A stretch of 64,000 nt of DNA from Cystobacter ferrugineus (GCF_001887355.1 NZ_MPIN01000001.1:721932-785931); one strand, 5' to 3'; shown: positions 15,226 through 25,110, counted from the stretch's first letter. Translations and numbers: made by a program. The notes: generated from the sequence alone by a model not told the origin.

Positions 15226-16461
15226 CTAGCGCCAGAAGCCCACGGAGATGCCGAAGTCGGAGTAGCGCCGGGAGAAGTCGAACGAGGCCGTCACCGCCCA
15301 GTCGTCCAGGTAGCGGAAGAGGAACAGCTCGAAGCCTCCGGTGAGGTGGGGCCGGGCCGGACGGCCCTCGAAGGGCGAGGGCTCGATGAACGTCCCCATC
15401 CGCAGGCGCAACCGTCCGAGGAAAGGCTCGTACTCCACCCCCGCGCGCGGTTGGATCAGGGCCGAGCCGCCCACGCGCTCGGCGGGGGTGAGCGCCGTGA
15501 AGGAGTGCACCGACACCGCGTTCTCCACCGGGGAGAGCAGGTCCGCCTGCACGCTGAAGAGCCACCGCCCCTCGACGGCCCGGGTGTCGAGCTCGGGGGG
15601 CACCTCCGCGAAGTAGTCGCCCTCCAGCATCTGCTGGCGCGCGGCGGGCGAGAGCCGGTTGTACAGCTCGGCCCCCTCGCCCATGCGCCAGCTCACCCCC
15701 AGGGACACCGTCGAGGGAGACACCACGGCCGAGTAGAGCTGCCGGCCCGCGATGAAGGGCGCCTGCCCCTCCTGGGGCTTCCAGGGTCCCCGCAGCTCCG
15801 GCCGTATCGACAGGCCCAGCCGGTAGGGCCGTCCGAGTGGCCGGTAGAGCAGGTCCAACGCGACGCCCGTGTTGCCGTAGAACCAGTCGCCCTCGCCCTT
15901 GTGATGGAAGATGGCCTGCGCGCTGTAGATGCCGAAGCCGAGGATGAAGTCGTCCCGGCCCAGCGCCACGGCGCCCGCCAGCGAGGCGTGGAGCTGCGAC
16001 ACGCGGATGAGATCGCCCAGGTCGCACGCGGGCGTGTTGCAGTAGCCCACGCTGTAGTTGCGCAGCGAGAAGCCCAGGCCCACGTTGTGGTACTGCAACA
16101 TGACGGCGCCGAAGAGCTGCAACGTCTCCGGGGCGTTGTCGGGCGCGCCGTCATTGTCCAGGTCCTTGCCGCGAGCTTCCGCCAACGGCAGGTCCATCCA
16201 GGACAGGGTGACGCCCACGTCCCATTCCTTGTCCAGGCGGGGGGAGCGGTGCGCGAGCGCCGCCAGGTTGCTCGCGAAGCCCACCGCGCCCTCGGCGATG
16301 CCCACGTAGGCTCCGCCCAGCCCCACCTCTCGCGAGGAGCCCATGAGCACCCCCGAGTTGAGGTACAGCCGCTCGGGCCGGGTGCTCGTGGGCACGTCGT
16401 CCTGGGCCCACGCCCCCGGCGCCGCCAGCACCACCCCCGCGAGGAGCAGTCCCGCGCGCAT
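15226..16461 (-). CDS. outer-membrane beta-barrel protein (FadL/PorV-like features)
   Basis: A 411-residue protein with a signal peptide (MRAGLLLAGVVLAAPGAWAQ). The mature start has LYLNSGVLMGSSREVGLGGAYVG, then EGAVGFASNLAAL, which recalls the 'AxxGxG(G)A..G...D..(A/S).NPA(A/G)L' start of FadL- and PorV/UPF0164-type barrels. The rest alternates polar and hydrophobic residues in strand-length blocks and ends in SDFGISVGFWR, with an aromatic near the C-terminus. A calcium-like loop DLDNDGAPDNAP is present at about residue 100. Its start codon overlaps the stop of the pterin dehydratase gene by one base (TGATG), so it is the last gene of the glpK operon. Ligand unknown. Confidence 0.7.
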   Translation of the reverse strand: MRAGLLLAGVVLAAPGAWAQDDVPTSTRPERLYLNSGVLMGSSREVGLGGAYVGIAEGAVGFASNLAALAHRSPRLDKEWDVGVTLSWMDLPLAEARGKDLDNDGAPDNAPETLQLFGAVMLQYHNVGLGFSLRNYSVGYCNTPACDLGDLIRVSQLHASLAGAVALGRDDFILGFGIYSAQAIFHHKGEGDWFYGNTGVALDLLYRPLGRPYRLGLSIRPELRGPWKPQEGQAPFIAGRQLYSAVVSPSTVSLGVSWRMGEGAELYNRLSPAARQQMLEGDYFAEVPPELDTRAVEGRWLFSVQADLLSPVENAVSVHSFTALTPAERVGGSALIQPRAGVEYEPFLGRLRLRMGTFIEPSPFEGRPARPHLTGGFELFLFRYLDDWAVTASFDFSRRYSDFGISVGFWR

Positions 16462-16772
16462 CAGTTCGCGGACGCCACCTGGGCGAACAGCGTGTCCGCC
16501 TCGGCCGCCAGCTTCGTGTCGCGCCAGGTGAGCCCACCCGCGTCGTGCGTCACCAGCGCCAGCGTCACCTTGCGCCACCGGATGTCGATGTCCGGGTGGT
16601 GGTCGGCCGCCTCGGCCGCCTTCGCCACCCGGTTCACGAACTCGATGCCCGCCAGGAAGCTCGGCGCCTCGTAGGTGCGCCGCAGCATCCCTCCCTCGTG
16701 CTTCCACGCGGTGTGCTCGGCGAGGAAGCGCTCGAGTTCCGCGGCGCTCAACTGCGTCTTGTCGTAGGCCAT
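16461..16772 (-). CDS. 4a-hydroxytetrahydrobiopterin dehydratase (pterin-4a-carbinolamine dehydratase)
   Basis: A 103-residue protein of the usual length for this family. It carries the active-site pattern EAADHHPDIDIRWRKVTLAL followed by THDAGGLTWRDTKLA, where the HHP motif and the later His bind the carbinolamine. The enzyme dehydrates 4a-hydroxytetrahydropterin formed by aromatic amino-acid hydroxylases so the cofactor can be recycled; no hydroxylase gene lies in the window, and some family members act as transcription coactivators or in other pterin pathways. It is 16 bases downstream of glpK and overlaps the barrel gene by one base, so the three are likely co-transcribed, for reasons not evident. 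Confidence 0.9.
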   Translation of the reverse strand: MAYDKTQLSAAELERFLAEHTAWKHEGGMLRRTYEAPSFLAGIEFVNRVAKAAEAADHHPDIDIRWRKVTLALVTHDAGGLTWRDTKLAAEADTLFAQVASAN

Positions 16773-16788
16773 GGTGTGCTCTCTCCTC

Positions 16789-18273
16789 TCAGGCGCGCTC
16801 CACCGCGCGCCGCCACTTGGTCAGGTACTTCTCACGCACCTCGGGCTTCATCTTCGGCTTGAAGACCTTGCCCACCTTCCAGGCCTGGCGGATGGCGTCC
16901 GTGCCGCTCCACACCCCGGCGCCCAGGCCCGCGAGGAACGCCGCCCCGAGCGTCGTCGTCTGCAGGTCCTTCGGGCGCACCACCTCGGTGCCCAGCATGT
17001 CCGCCTGGAACTGCATCATCAGATCGTTGGCCGACGCCCCCCCGTCCACCTTGAAGGCGGGAATCTGCCGGCCACTGTCCTGGCGCATCGCCTCGGCCAG
17101 GTCGTGGATCTGCATCGCCACGCCCTCGAGCGCCGCGCGCGCCAGGTGCGCCACCGTGGTGGAGCGGTCCATGCCCGCGAACAGGCCGCGCGCCTCGGGC
17201 CGCCAGTGCGGCGCCCCCAGCCCCGCGAGCGCCGGGACGAACACCACGTCGCCGCTCTCCTTCACGCTCGCGGCGAGCGCCTCCACGTCCGAGGACTTCT
17301 TGATGACCTTGAGCCCGTCGCGCAGCCACTGCACCGCGGCCCCGGCGATGAAGGAGCTGCCCTCGAGCGCGTACGTCGTCTGAGCTCCGATCTTCCACGC
17401 CACCGTGGTGAGCAGCCCTGCCTTCGACGTCACCGGCGTCTCGCCCGTGTTCATCAGCAGGAAGGCGCCCGTGCCGTAGGTGCACTTGGCCTCACCGGGA
17501 GAGAAGCATGCCTGGCCGAAGAGCGCCGACTGCTGGTCGCCCGCCATGCCGGTGATGGGGATGCCGTCGGGCAGCGAGCGCATGCCGCGCGTGGTGCCAT
17601 AGGACTCGGCCGAACCGCGGATCTCCGGCAGGCACGCGGCCGGCACGCCGAAGAGGTCGCGCAGCGAGTCGTCCCAGGCCAGGCGCTTCACGTCCATGAG
17701 CAGGGTGCGGCTGGCGTTGGTCACATCCGTGACGTGCGACTGGCCCCCGGTCATCTTGTAGACGAGCCAGGTGTCGATGGTGCCAAAGCACGCATCGCCC
17801 TTCTCGGCGCGCTTGCGTGCTCCCTTCACGTGCTCGAGCAGCCAGGACAGCTTGGTGCCGGAGAAGTACGGGTCCAACACCAGGCCCGTCGCCTCGCGCA
17901 CCCGGGGCTCCTCGCCCTTCTCGCGCAGCCGGGCGCAGTGCTCGGACGTGCGCCGGTCCTGCCACACGATGGCGCGCGAGAGGGGCTTGCCGCTCGCGCG
18001 CTCCCACAGGCCCGTCGTTTCCCGCTGGTTGGTGATGCCCACCGCGGCCATCTGCTTGCCCGACAGCTCGGCGTCCTTGAGGGCAGAGCGGATGCACTGC
18101 TCCACCGTGGCCCAGATTTCGTCCAGGTCGTGCTCCACCCACGAGGGCTTGGGGAAGTGCTGGGGGAACTCCCGGTAGGAGCTCCCCACCACCCGGAGTC
18201 GGTCGTCGAGGATGGAGACATGGGTCCCGGTGGTCCCCTGGTCCACTGCCAGCACGTACTTCGCCTTCGCCAT
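16789..18273 (-). CDS. glpK: glycerol kinase
   Basis: A 494-residue FGGY-family kinase. The N-terminal phosphate loop YVLAVDQGTTGTHVSILDD, the glycerol-site GITNQRETTGLWERASGKPL and FDxR-equivalent VWQDRRTSEHCARL, the second domain GTGAFLLMNTG and the C-terminal KVDGGASANDLMMQFQADML are all in place, and the length matches GlpK. It phosphorylates glycerol with ATP to sn-glycerol 3-phosphate in the cytoplasm. CAGGAGAG precedes the ATG at 18273. No glpF or glpD neighbour is visible; instead pterin dehydratase and a barrel protein follow. It is divergent from the FHA-domain gene across about 100 bases. Confidence 0.95.
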   Translation of the reverse strand: MAKAKYVLAVDQGTTGTHVSILDDRLRVVGSSYREFPQHFPKPSWVEHDLDEIWATVEQCIRSALKDAELSGKQMAAVGITNQRETTGLWERASGKPLSRAIVWQDRRTSEHCARLREKGEEPRVREATGLVLDPYFSGTKLSWLLEHVKGARKRAEKGDACFGTIDTWLVYKMTGGQSHVTDVTNASRTLLMDVKRLAWDDSLRDLFGVPAACLPEIRGSAESYGTTRGMRSLPDGIPITGMAGDQQSALFGQACFSPGEAKCTYGTGAFLLMNTGETPVTSKAGLLTTVAWKIGAQTTYALEGSSFIAGAAVQWLRDGLKVIKKSSDVEALAASVKESGDVVFVPALAGLGAPHWRPEARGLFAGMDRSTTVAHLARAALEGVAMQIHDLAEAMRQDSGRQIPAFKVDGGASANDLMMQFQADMLGTEVVRPKDLQTTTLGAAFLAGLGAGVWSGTDAIRQAWKVGKVFKPKMKPEVREKYLTKWRRAVERA

Positions 18274-18372
18274 GAGTGCGCTCTCCTGCGGCTGCCTGGA
18301 GGGTGTGGGGGTGCACCATACCCGAGCCAAGGCTCTTGGCACGCGCGGCGCGCGCGCCTAGCGTGGCGCGCC

Positions 18373-18909
18373 ATGCCCTCGGTGAAGGAATTACGGGCGC
18401 GGGCCCGGGTGGAGGTGGAGACTTTCGTGGCCGAACATGGCCCCGTGGCGCTCATCCAGCAACCGCCCTCGCTCGTGTTCCAGATGGTGGCTCAGCAGAT
18501 GGGCGGCTCGCGCACGGTGTTCATGGCCCACCGCTCGCGGTTGACGGACCGGCTGCTCGCCATGTTGCAGGGCTTCGAGCACCTGCAGGTGCTCTTCCTT
18601 CATCCCAAGAAGGATGGCGAGGTCTTCGCCGTGGGCCGGCTGGAGACGAGCTGCTCCGTCGTGGTGCATGACCCGTCCGTGTCGAAGGTGCACGCCATGT
18701 TGCGCTGGAGCGAGGCGGATGGGGGTTGCACCCTGCGCGACGCGGGCTCGATGAACGGCACCTACGTCAACTCGGTGCAGCTCGGCGGCGAGGAGCAGGC
18801 GCTGCTCGATGGAGACGGGCTGGCCTTCGGGGACGCGCAGTTCCTGTATGTCAGCACCCAGACACTCCACGCGCACCTGAACGCGGCCGTGCCCTCCTCC
18901 GCCCGCTGA
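18373..18909 (+). CDS. FHA domain protein
   Basis: A 178-residue protein. Residues 1-80 are helical (VKELRARARVEVETFVAEHG, VFQMVAQQMGGSRTVFMAHR) without a recognised family. Residues 90-165 form a forkhead-associated domain: FAVGRLETSCSVVVHDPSVS, then SKVHAMLRW, LRDAGSMNGTYVNSVQL and LLDGDGLAFGDAQFLY, matching the GR...S..H...NGT(Y/F)VN pattern that binds phosphothreonine. Myxobacteria combine many FHA proteins with Ser/Thr kinases; the large kinase gene at 19804 is two genes away and could be a partner, which is inference. The short ATG start at 18373 follows the divergent glpK promoter region. Confidence 0.8.
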   Translation: MPSVKELRARARVEVETFVAEHGPVALIQQPPSLVFQMVAQQMGGSRTVFMAHRSRLTDRLLAMLQGFEHLQVLFLHPKKDGEVFAVGRLETSCSVVVHDPSVSKVHAMLRWSEADGGCTLRDAGSMNGTYVNSVQLGGEEQALLDGDGLAFGDAQFLYVSTQTLHAHLNAAVPSSAR

Positions 18910-19031
18910 CGCCCGCCCCGGAGCGTCGACTTCCGGGCGACTGAAGTGGCCGGGCGGCCGCTGGACCTCGCCGGGGCGTGGACCGTGCCTAGCTTGACGC
19001 GGGTACCACTCGCGGCACGACGGGGGTTGGG

Positions 19032-19739
19032 GTGAAGGGGCTCATCTTCGAGGAGCTGAACGGCGGGGCCAGTTGTCGCACGTATCTCATCGCCAGCGCG
19101 TGGACGCGCGAGGCGATCATCGTGGATCCGGTGCTGGAGCTCGTGCCGGGCTATTTGCAGCGGCTGGGCAAGGACCGGCTGCAGTTGATCGCCGTGGTGG
19201 ACACCCACACCCATGCGGACCATCTGTCCGGGGGGCGGGAGCTCGCGCGGATGATGAACGCGGTGCACATGGGGGCGCCCGCGCACGCGGTGCAGCGGCC
19301 GCTCGGCGAGGGAGATGTGCTCGCGGTGGGCGACGTGCGCGTGAAGGTCTGGGCGAGCCCGGGCCACACGGCCGATGGCCTCGTGCTGGTGCTGGACGAC
19401 CGGGTGCTGACGGGCGACACGCTGCTCATCGGCGCCACGGGCCGCACGGACCTGCCCACGGGCGACCCCGAGGCCGAGTACGAGAGCCTGACGCGCCTGC
19501 TGTCGCTGCCCGACAACACGCTCGTGTTCCCCGCGCATGACTACGGCGGGCGCACGTTCAGCACGATTGGCCACGAGCGCGTCACCAACCCGCGCCTGCG
19601 CCTGGACCGCGAGGCCTTCCTCCAGTTGATGAGGGCGCCGCGCACGGAGAAGCCCGAGCGCCTGGTCGAGTCGCTCGCCTACAACTCGCGGCCGCGGGAC
19701 GCGCGCGACGCACCCTCCGAGCAGGTGTTCGCACTGTAG
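19032..19739 (+). CDS. MBL-fold metallo-hydrolase (glyoxalase II / persulfide dioxygenase-like)
   Basis: A 235-residue metallo-beta-lactamase-fold enzyme with the metal motif THTHADHLSG (HxHxDH), a later His in SPGHTADG, Asp in LTGDTLLIG and His in VFPAHDYGG. The GATGRTDLPTGDPEAEYESL segment is close to the 'GxGRTDFQ.GD...LY.S' block of ETHE1-type persulfide dioxygenases, which oxidise glutathione persulfide in mitochondria and bacteria; glyoxalase II-like thioesters remain an alternative. The start is GTG at 19032. It is 64 bases upstream of the large kinase gene on the same strand. Confidence 0.8.
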   Translation: MKGLIFEELNGGASCRTYLIASAWTREAIIVDPVLELVPGYLQRLGKDRLQLIAVVDTHTHADHLSGGRELARMMNAVHMGAPAHAVQRPLGEGDVLAVGDVRVKVWASPGHTADGLVLVLDDRVLTGDTLLIGATGRTDLPTGDPEAEYESLTRLLSLPDNTLVFPAHDYGGRTFSTIGHERVTNPRLRLDREAFLQLMRAPRTEKPERLVESLAYNSRPRDARDAPSEQVFAL

Positions 19740-19803
19740 GTTGTCTTCCGCTTCCATGCACTTGTCGCGGGAAGCGCGCCCAAGGCGCTAGGCTTGCCGT
19801 TGG

Positions 19804-22800
19804 ATGCTGAAGATTCCTGGCTATACCCTGCTCGGGGTGCTCAAGACCACGGGCACGAGCCTCTTGTTCCGCGGGTGGCGTGAGACCGATGGCCTGCGGC
19901 TCATCCTCAAGACGCCGCTGGTTTCAGCCCCTGGCCCCCGGGAGTGCGAGAACTACCTGCGCGAGTTCGGCATGCTGCAGCGGCTCCGGGACGTGCGCGG
20001 CGTCATCCGGGCCCACGCCTGTGAGCAGCTCCAGGGCCGGCCGGTGCTCCTGCTGGAGGACGTGGACGGCACGCCCCTGTCCGAGTCCACCGGCGAGCCG
20101 CTGCCGGTGACGCAGGCCCTGGACCTGGCCATCGCCGTGGCCTCGACGCTCGCGGAGCTGCATCGCCGTGGCATCGTCCACAAGGATCTCAAGCCCTCCA
20201 ACATCATCCTCACGCCCTCGGGCGAGACGCGCCTCATCGACTTCGGCATCGCCAGCCTCCAGCCCGTCGAGCACGTGGACGTGGCTCCCTCCACGCTGAT
20301 CGAAGGCACGCTGGCCTACATGTCCCCGGAGCAGACCGGGCGGATGAACCGCTCGGTGGACTACCGCACGGACCTCTACTCCCTGGGGATCACGCTCTAC
20401 GAGTTGCTGGCGGGCCAGCGCCCCTTCCACGGCCGCGACGCGCTCGAGTGGTTCCACGCCCATATGGCGCAGGCCCCGCAGCCGCTGACGGCACGGGTGG
20501 AGAACCTGCCGCCCGCCCTGTCCGCCATCGTGATGAAGCTGCTGGCCAAGGTCGCCGAGGAGCGCTACCAGAGCGCCGAGGGCCTGAAGGCCGATCTCGA
20601 GCGATGCCGGGAGGGCCTGGGCCGGGGAGTGCTCGAGGACTTCGTGCCGGGCCGGCACGACTATCCCAGCCGCTTCCAGCTCCCCCAACGGCTCTATGGG
20701 CGCGACAGCCACGCGAAGACCCTGCTCCAGGCCTTCGAGCGTGTCGCCGAGTCCGGCCAGCCGGAGCTCGTCCTGGTCAGCGGCTACTCGGGAATTGGCA
20801 AGTCCTCGGTGGTCAACGAGCTGCACAAGCCCGTGGTGCGGCGGCGCTCCTTCCTGCTCAGAGGCAAGTTCGACCAATTCCAGCGGGACATCCCCTACGC
20901 CACCGTGGCGAAGTCCATCCAGGGACTCGTGCGGCAGTTGCTCGGAAGCACCGATGAGGAACTGGCGCGGTGGCGTCAGCGCCTGGGCGACGCCTGGGCG
21001 GATGAGGGCCAGGTCCTGGTGGACCTCGTCCCCCAGCTCGAGCTCGTCGCGGGCGGACAGCCACCCGTCCCGGAGCTGCCGCCCTCCCAGGCCCAGCAGC
21101 GCTTGCATCGGGTGCTCCGCCGGTTTCTCGGCGTCTTCTCCACGCCCGGGCACCCGCTGGTGTTCTTCATGGATGATCTCCAGTGGGCCGATCTGGCCAG
21201 CTTCCAGATGCTCCAGCATCTGATGACCCACCCGGAGACCCCACCGCTCCTGCTGATCGCCGCCTACCGCGACAACGAAATCCATTCCTCCCACCCGCTG
21301 ACGCAGACGCTGGAGCAACTGCGCCAGGCGAGCGCGCGGATGGCCCACGTCCAGCTCGAGCCGCTGAGCCTCGAGGATGTCCGGCAGCTCGTCACGGACG
21401 CGCTCCCCGGCGCGGGCGCGGAGCTCGTCGGGCCGCTGGCGGCGCTGACCCGTGAGAAGACCGGAGGCAATCCCTTCTTCCTCCTGCGCTTCCTGCAGAC
21501 GCTCCACCAGGATGGGCTGCTGGTGCGCACGCCCGAGGGCTCCTGGCGCTGGGATGAGCAGGAGTCCCGGGCGAAGGGCTACTCCGACAACGTCGTCGAC
21601 TTCCTGGTGGCCAGGCTGCGCCAGTTTCCCCCGCGAACGCAGCACCTGCTGCGGCTGGCGGCCTGCGTGGGAAATATCTTCTCGCCGCACACCTTGCTCC
21701 TCATCTCGGGAATGGAGGAGCCGGGCGAGGTGGAACAGGGCCTCGAACTGGCGCTCCAGGAAGGCGTGCTGGCCACCAACGGCCCGGAGCAGTACCGCTT
21801 CCTTCACGATCGCATCCGCCAGGCGGCCCACACCCTCATCCCCGAGGACCAGCGAAAGGCCGTCCACCTGCGCGTGGGCCGCTTGCTGCTGGCGAGCCTG
21901 TCGCCGGAAGAGGTGCACCAGAACCTCTTCGAGGTGGTGGGGCAGCTCAATACCGGGGCGGACCTGCTCACCGAGCCCGAGGAGCGCCACCGCGTCGCGC
22001 GCCTGAACGCCGAGGCCGGCGCGAGGGCCAAGGCGTCCAATGCCCACCGCTCGGCCATCACCTATCTGGCGATGGCCTTCCAGCTCCTTCCTGGAGAGCC
22101 CTGGGAGGTGGATCACGCGCTGGCCTTCAAGCTCCGGCTGGATCACGCGAGCTGCGAGTTCATGAGCGGGAACGCCGCCCAGGCGCGCCGCATGGTGGAG
22201 GAGCTGCGTGGCCGGACGCGCACTCCGGCGGAGATGGCCGCGCTCTACCGGTTGAAGGGCGACCTGCACGTCGCCGCCGGCGAGAACCAGGTGGCCGTCG
22301 ACAGCCTCCTGGAGGGTCTGGCGATGTTGGGGATGCCGCTCCCCCCACACCCCTCGTGGGAGGAGGTGGTGGCCGCCCACGAGGAGGTGGGAAGCCTGCT
22401 CGGGGAGCGCGCCATCTCCAGCCTCGTCGAGCTGCCTCGCCTGAACGATCCGGTCAAGGAGGCGGTGATGGGCCTCCTGGTGGCATTGAATTCACCCGCG
22501 CTCAACACGGACCGGCACTTGTACCTGCTCCACCTGTGCAAGCTGGTCTGCCTCAGCATCCGGCATGGCCTCGCGCCGGCCTCCGTCCATGGGTTCTCCA
22601 CGTATGGGATGGTGCTGGGGCTTGCCTTCAAGCGTTACCCGGAGAGCCTGGCCTTTGGCCAGCTCGCTCGCGCGCTCGCCGAGCGCTACGACGCGGCCGC
22701 GCTCCGGGGCAGGGCGCTCTTCGGCATGGGGATGCTCAGCCACTGGCTCCAGCCCCTCTCCGCCTCACTGGACTACCTGCGCGAGTCCTTCCAGCTCGCG

Positions 22801-25080
22801 CTCCAGGCCAGCGATTTCCAGACCGCCGGCTTCTGCTGCACGCACATCGTCTCGCAGCGGCTCTCGCTGGGGCATGAGCTGCAGGAGGTCTACCAGGAGT
22901 CGGTCGCGCGGCTGGACTTCGCGCGGATGAGCGGCTTCGTGGACGTGCGGGACGTCGTCCACGTCTACCAGCGGCTCATCCAGCAGCTCCGGGGGCGCAC
23001 CGCCTCGTTCCAGTCATTGAATGGAGATGACTTCTCCGAGGAGGCGTTCGAGGCCAGGCTGACCCCGGAGCGCACGAGCATCATCCAGTGCATGTACTGG
23101 GTCCTCAAGACGCAGTCGCGCTTCCTGGGCGGGGCGTACGACGAGGCGCGCGAGGCGGCGGACAGGGCCGCCCGGCTGAGCTGGTCGCTGCTGGGCCGCG
23201 TCCAGCTCCAGCAGTTCCACTTCTTCCATGCCCTGACCCTGGCCGCCTGCTTCGGGAAGATGGCGCCAGAGGAGCGGGGGCCGGCGCTCGAGGTGATTCG
23301 CGGGCACCAGGCTCGGCTCTCGGAGTGGGCGAGCCATTGCCCCGAGAACTTCCGTGCGCTCGAACGCATGGTGTCCGCGGAGCTGGCCCGCCTCCTGGAT
23401 CACGAGGCCGAGGCCCTCCGCGCCTACGAGGAGGCCATCCGGTCCGCCCGTGAGCAGGGACGCATCCATGACCTCGCCCTGGCCAGCGAGCTGGCGGCCC
23501 GCTTCTGGTTCGAGCGCGGAGTGCCCACCATCGCCGAGGCCTACGCCCGCAAGGCCCGGGGCGCCTGGCTGCGCTGGGGCGCCCTGGGCAAGGTCCAGCA
23601 ACTGGATGCCCAATGGGCACACCCCTCCTCCCTCCCGTCCGAGGAGGCGACCAGCACGGACACGAGCTCCACGCACGTGGACGCGCTCACCGTGGTGAAG
23701 GCCCAGCAAGCCATCTCCGGGGAGATGGTCCTGGACAGGCTGGGAGACACGCTGCTGCGGGTGGCCATCGAGAACGCTGGAGCGCAGCGGGGCGCCCTGT
23801 TGCTGCTTCAGGGCGACAAGCTCACGGTGGTGGCCTTCGCGGACTCCGCGCCGGAGGGGACCGCCGGCTCGCGGGAGGAGCGCCTGCCGTGGACCCTCAT
23901 CTCCTTCGTGCGGCGCACCCGGGAGCACGTGCTCATCGGCGATGCCTCCAAGCTCCACTCGTTCTCGGCCGATGCGTGGCTCCAGCGCGGCGGGGCCCGC
24001 TCGGTGCTGTGTCTGCCCCTGGTGCGCCAGGAGGCGTTCCGGGGCGTGCTCTACCTGGAGAACAGCCTGGCCAGTGACGCCTTCACCCCCGCGCGCATCT
24101 CCCTGCTCGGACACCTCGCCGCCCAGGCCACCATCTCCATCGAGAACGCGCGGCTGTACACGGAGCTCCAGAGTGCCGAGGCCGCCCTGCGCCGCGCCAA
24201 CGACGAGCTGGAGAAGCGGGTGGAGGAGCGGACCCGGGAACTCCGGCACGCCCAGGCCCAACTGGTGGACACCGCGCGCGCGGTGGGTATGGCCGAGGTG
24301 GCCACCAACGTGCTGCACAACGTGGGCAATGTCCTCACCAGCGCCATCATCAACGTCCAGGTCCTGACCCAGACGGTGCGCGCCTCGCGCATGCTGCGAG
24401 TGAAGCAGGTCTCCGCGATGTTCGAACAGCACGCGGGCTGCCTGTTGGACTTCCTCACCCGGGATCCCCGCGGCACCCATCTGCCGGACTATCTCTCGAG
24501 CCTCGCCGACGAGCTGCTCCGCGAGCACGAGACGCTCCAGGAGGGACTGGAGGCGATGAACAAGCACATCGAGCACGTGCGGGCCATCGTCCAGGTGCAG
24601 CAGACCTACGCCCGCAGCACGCTCCTCACCGAGGAGTGCGATCTGTCGCGCCTGGTCGAGGACGCCGTGAGCATCCAGCTCCCCGCGCTCAAGAGCCATG
24701 GCGTCAACATCCTCCAGGAGCTGTCCACCTTGCCCACGGTGCGGGTGGACAAGCACAAGGTGTTGCAAATCCTCATCAACCTCATCAGCAACGCCAGGAA
24801 CGCGATGATTCCTGTCCCCAGCCATCAGCGCCGCCTGCACGTGCGGCTCGACGCGGTGGACAACATGGCGCGCATCCAGGTGGTGGACAACGGCACGGGC
24901 ATCGCACCGGAGTTGCGCGAGCGGCTCTTCACCCAGGGCTTCACCACCCGAGAGGGGGGACATGGCCTGGGTCTGCACTCCAGCTCACTGGCGGCGCGGA
25001 TGCTGGGCGGGCAGCTCACGCTGGAGAGCGATGGGCCGGGCAGGGGGGCCACGGCCACACTGACGTTGCCGCTGGCGTAG
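19804..25080 (+). CDS. giant fusion: Ser/Thr kinase, AAA ATPase, GAF and histidine kinase
   Basis: A 1758-residue signalling protein. Residues about 5-275 are a Ser/Thr kinase: Lys36 in LRLILKTP, H126-K-D128 in VHKDLKPSN, D146-F-G, then EGTLAYMSPEQTGRMNRSV. From about 290 there is an AAA ATPase with Walker A GYSGIGKSS (Lys333) and Walker B LVFFMDDLQWAD, followed by a long helical repeat region (about 620-1290). A GAF domain spans about 1320-1455, a coiled coil about 1460-1500, and a histidine kinase ends the protein with His1505 in VLHNVGNVLTS, N-box LINLISNARNAM and DNGTGIAPEL/GHGLGLHSS. The HNVGN phosphoacceptor box is the type seen in this fusion family in myxobacteria and cyanobacteria. 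It is cytoplasmic, with no membrane segment. Stimulus and partners are unknown. Confidence 0.92.
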   Translation: MLKIPGYTLLGVLKTTGTSLLFRGWRETDGLRLILKTPLVSAPGPRECENYLREFGMLQRLRDVRGVIRAHACEQLQGRPVLLLEDVDGTPLSESTGEPLPVTQALDLAIAVASTLAELHRRGIVHKDLKPSNIILTPSGETRLIDFGIASLQPVEHVDVAPSTLIEGTLAYMSPEQTGRMNRSVDYRTDLYSLGITLYELLAGQRPFHGRDALEWFHAHMAQAPQPLTARVENLPPALSAIVMKLLAKVAEERYQSAEGLKADLERCREGLGRGVLEDFVPGRHDYPSRFQLPQRLYGRDSHAKTLLQAFERVAESGQPELVLVSGYSGIGKSSVVNELHKPVVRRRSFLLRGKFDQFQRDIPYATVAKSIQGLVRQLLGSTDEELARWRQRLGDAWADEGQVLVDLVPQLELVAGGQPPVPELPPSQAQQRLHRVLRRFLGVFSTPGHPLVFFMDDLQWADLASFQMLQHLMTHPETPPLLLIAAYRDNEIHSSHPLTQTLEQLRQASARMAHVQLEPLSLEDVRQLVTDALPGAGAELVGPLAALTREKTGGNPFFLLRFLQTLHQDGLLVRTPEGSWRWDEQESRAKGYSDNVVDFLVARLRQFPPRTQHLLRLAACVGNIFSPHTLLLISGMEEPGEVEQGLELALQEGVLATNGPEQYRFLHDRIRQAAHTLIPEDQRKAVHLRVGRLLLASLSPEEVHQNLFEVVGQLNTGADLLTEPEERHRVARLNAEAGARAKASNAHRSAITYLAMAFQLLPGEPWEVDHALAFKLRLDHASCEFMSGNAAQARRMVEELRGRTRTPAEMAALYRLKGDLHVAAGENQVAVDSLLEGLAMLGMPLPPHPSWEEVVAAHEEVGSLLGERAISSLVELPRLNDPVKEAVMGLLVALNSPALNTDRHLYLLHLCKLVCLSIRHGLAPASVHGFSTYGMVLGLAFKRYPESLAFGQLARALAERYDAAALRGRALFGMGMLSHWLQPLSASLDYLRESFQLALQASDFQTAGFCCTHIVSQRLSLGHELQEVYQESVARLDFARMSGFVDVRDVVHVYQRLIQQLRGRTASFQSLNGDDFSEEAFEARLTPERTSIIQCMYWVLKTQSRFLGGAYDEAREAADRAARLSWSLLGRVQLQQFHFFHALTLAACFGKMAPEERGPALEVIRGHQARLSEWASHCPENFRALERMVSAELARLLDHEAEALRAYEEAIRSAREQGRIHDLALASELAARFWFERGVPTIAEAYARKARGAWLRWGALGKVQQLDAQWAHPSSLPSEEATSTDTSSTHVDALTVVKAQQAISGEMVLDRLGDTLLRVAIENAGAQRGALLLLQGDKLTVVAFADSAPEGTAGSREERLPWTLISFVRRTREHVLIGDASKLHSFSADAWLQRGGARSVLCLPLVRQEAFRGVLYLENSLASDAFTPARISLLGHLAAQATISIENARLYTELQSAEAALRRANDELEKRVEERTRELRHAQAQLVDTARAVGMAEVATNVLHNVGNVLTSAIINVQVLTQTVRASRMLRVKQVSAMFEQHAGCLLDFLTRDPRGTHLPDYLSSLADELLREHETLQEGLEAMNKHIEHVRAIVQVQQTYARSTLLTEECDLSRLVEDAVSIQLPALKSHGVNILQELSTLPTVRVDKHKVLQILINLISNARNAMIPVPSHQRRLHVRLDAVDNMARIQVVDNGTGIAPELRERLFTQGFTTREGGHGLGLHSSSLAARMLGGQLTLESDGPGRGATATLTLPLA

Positions 25081-25110
25081 CGCGAACCCCACTCGCCGTG
25101 ACGCGGCTGG

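Noticed and set aside
19785-19800. GG-N10-GC element resembling sigma-54 promoter just before the giant kinase gene
   Set aside because: The expected transcription start would fall inside the coding sequence after the ATG at 19804, so it cannot serve this gene.
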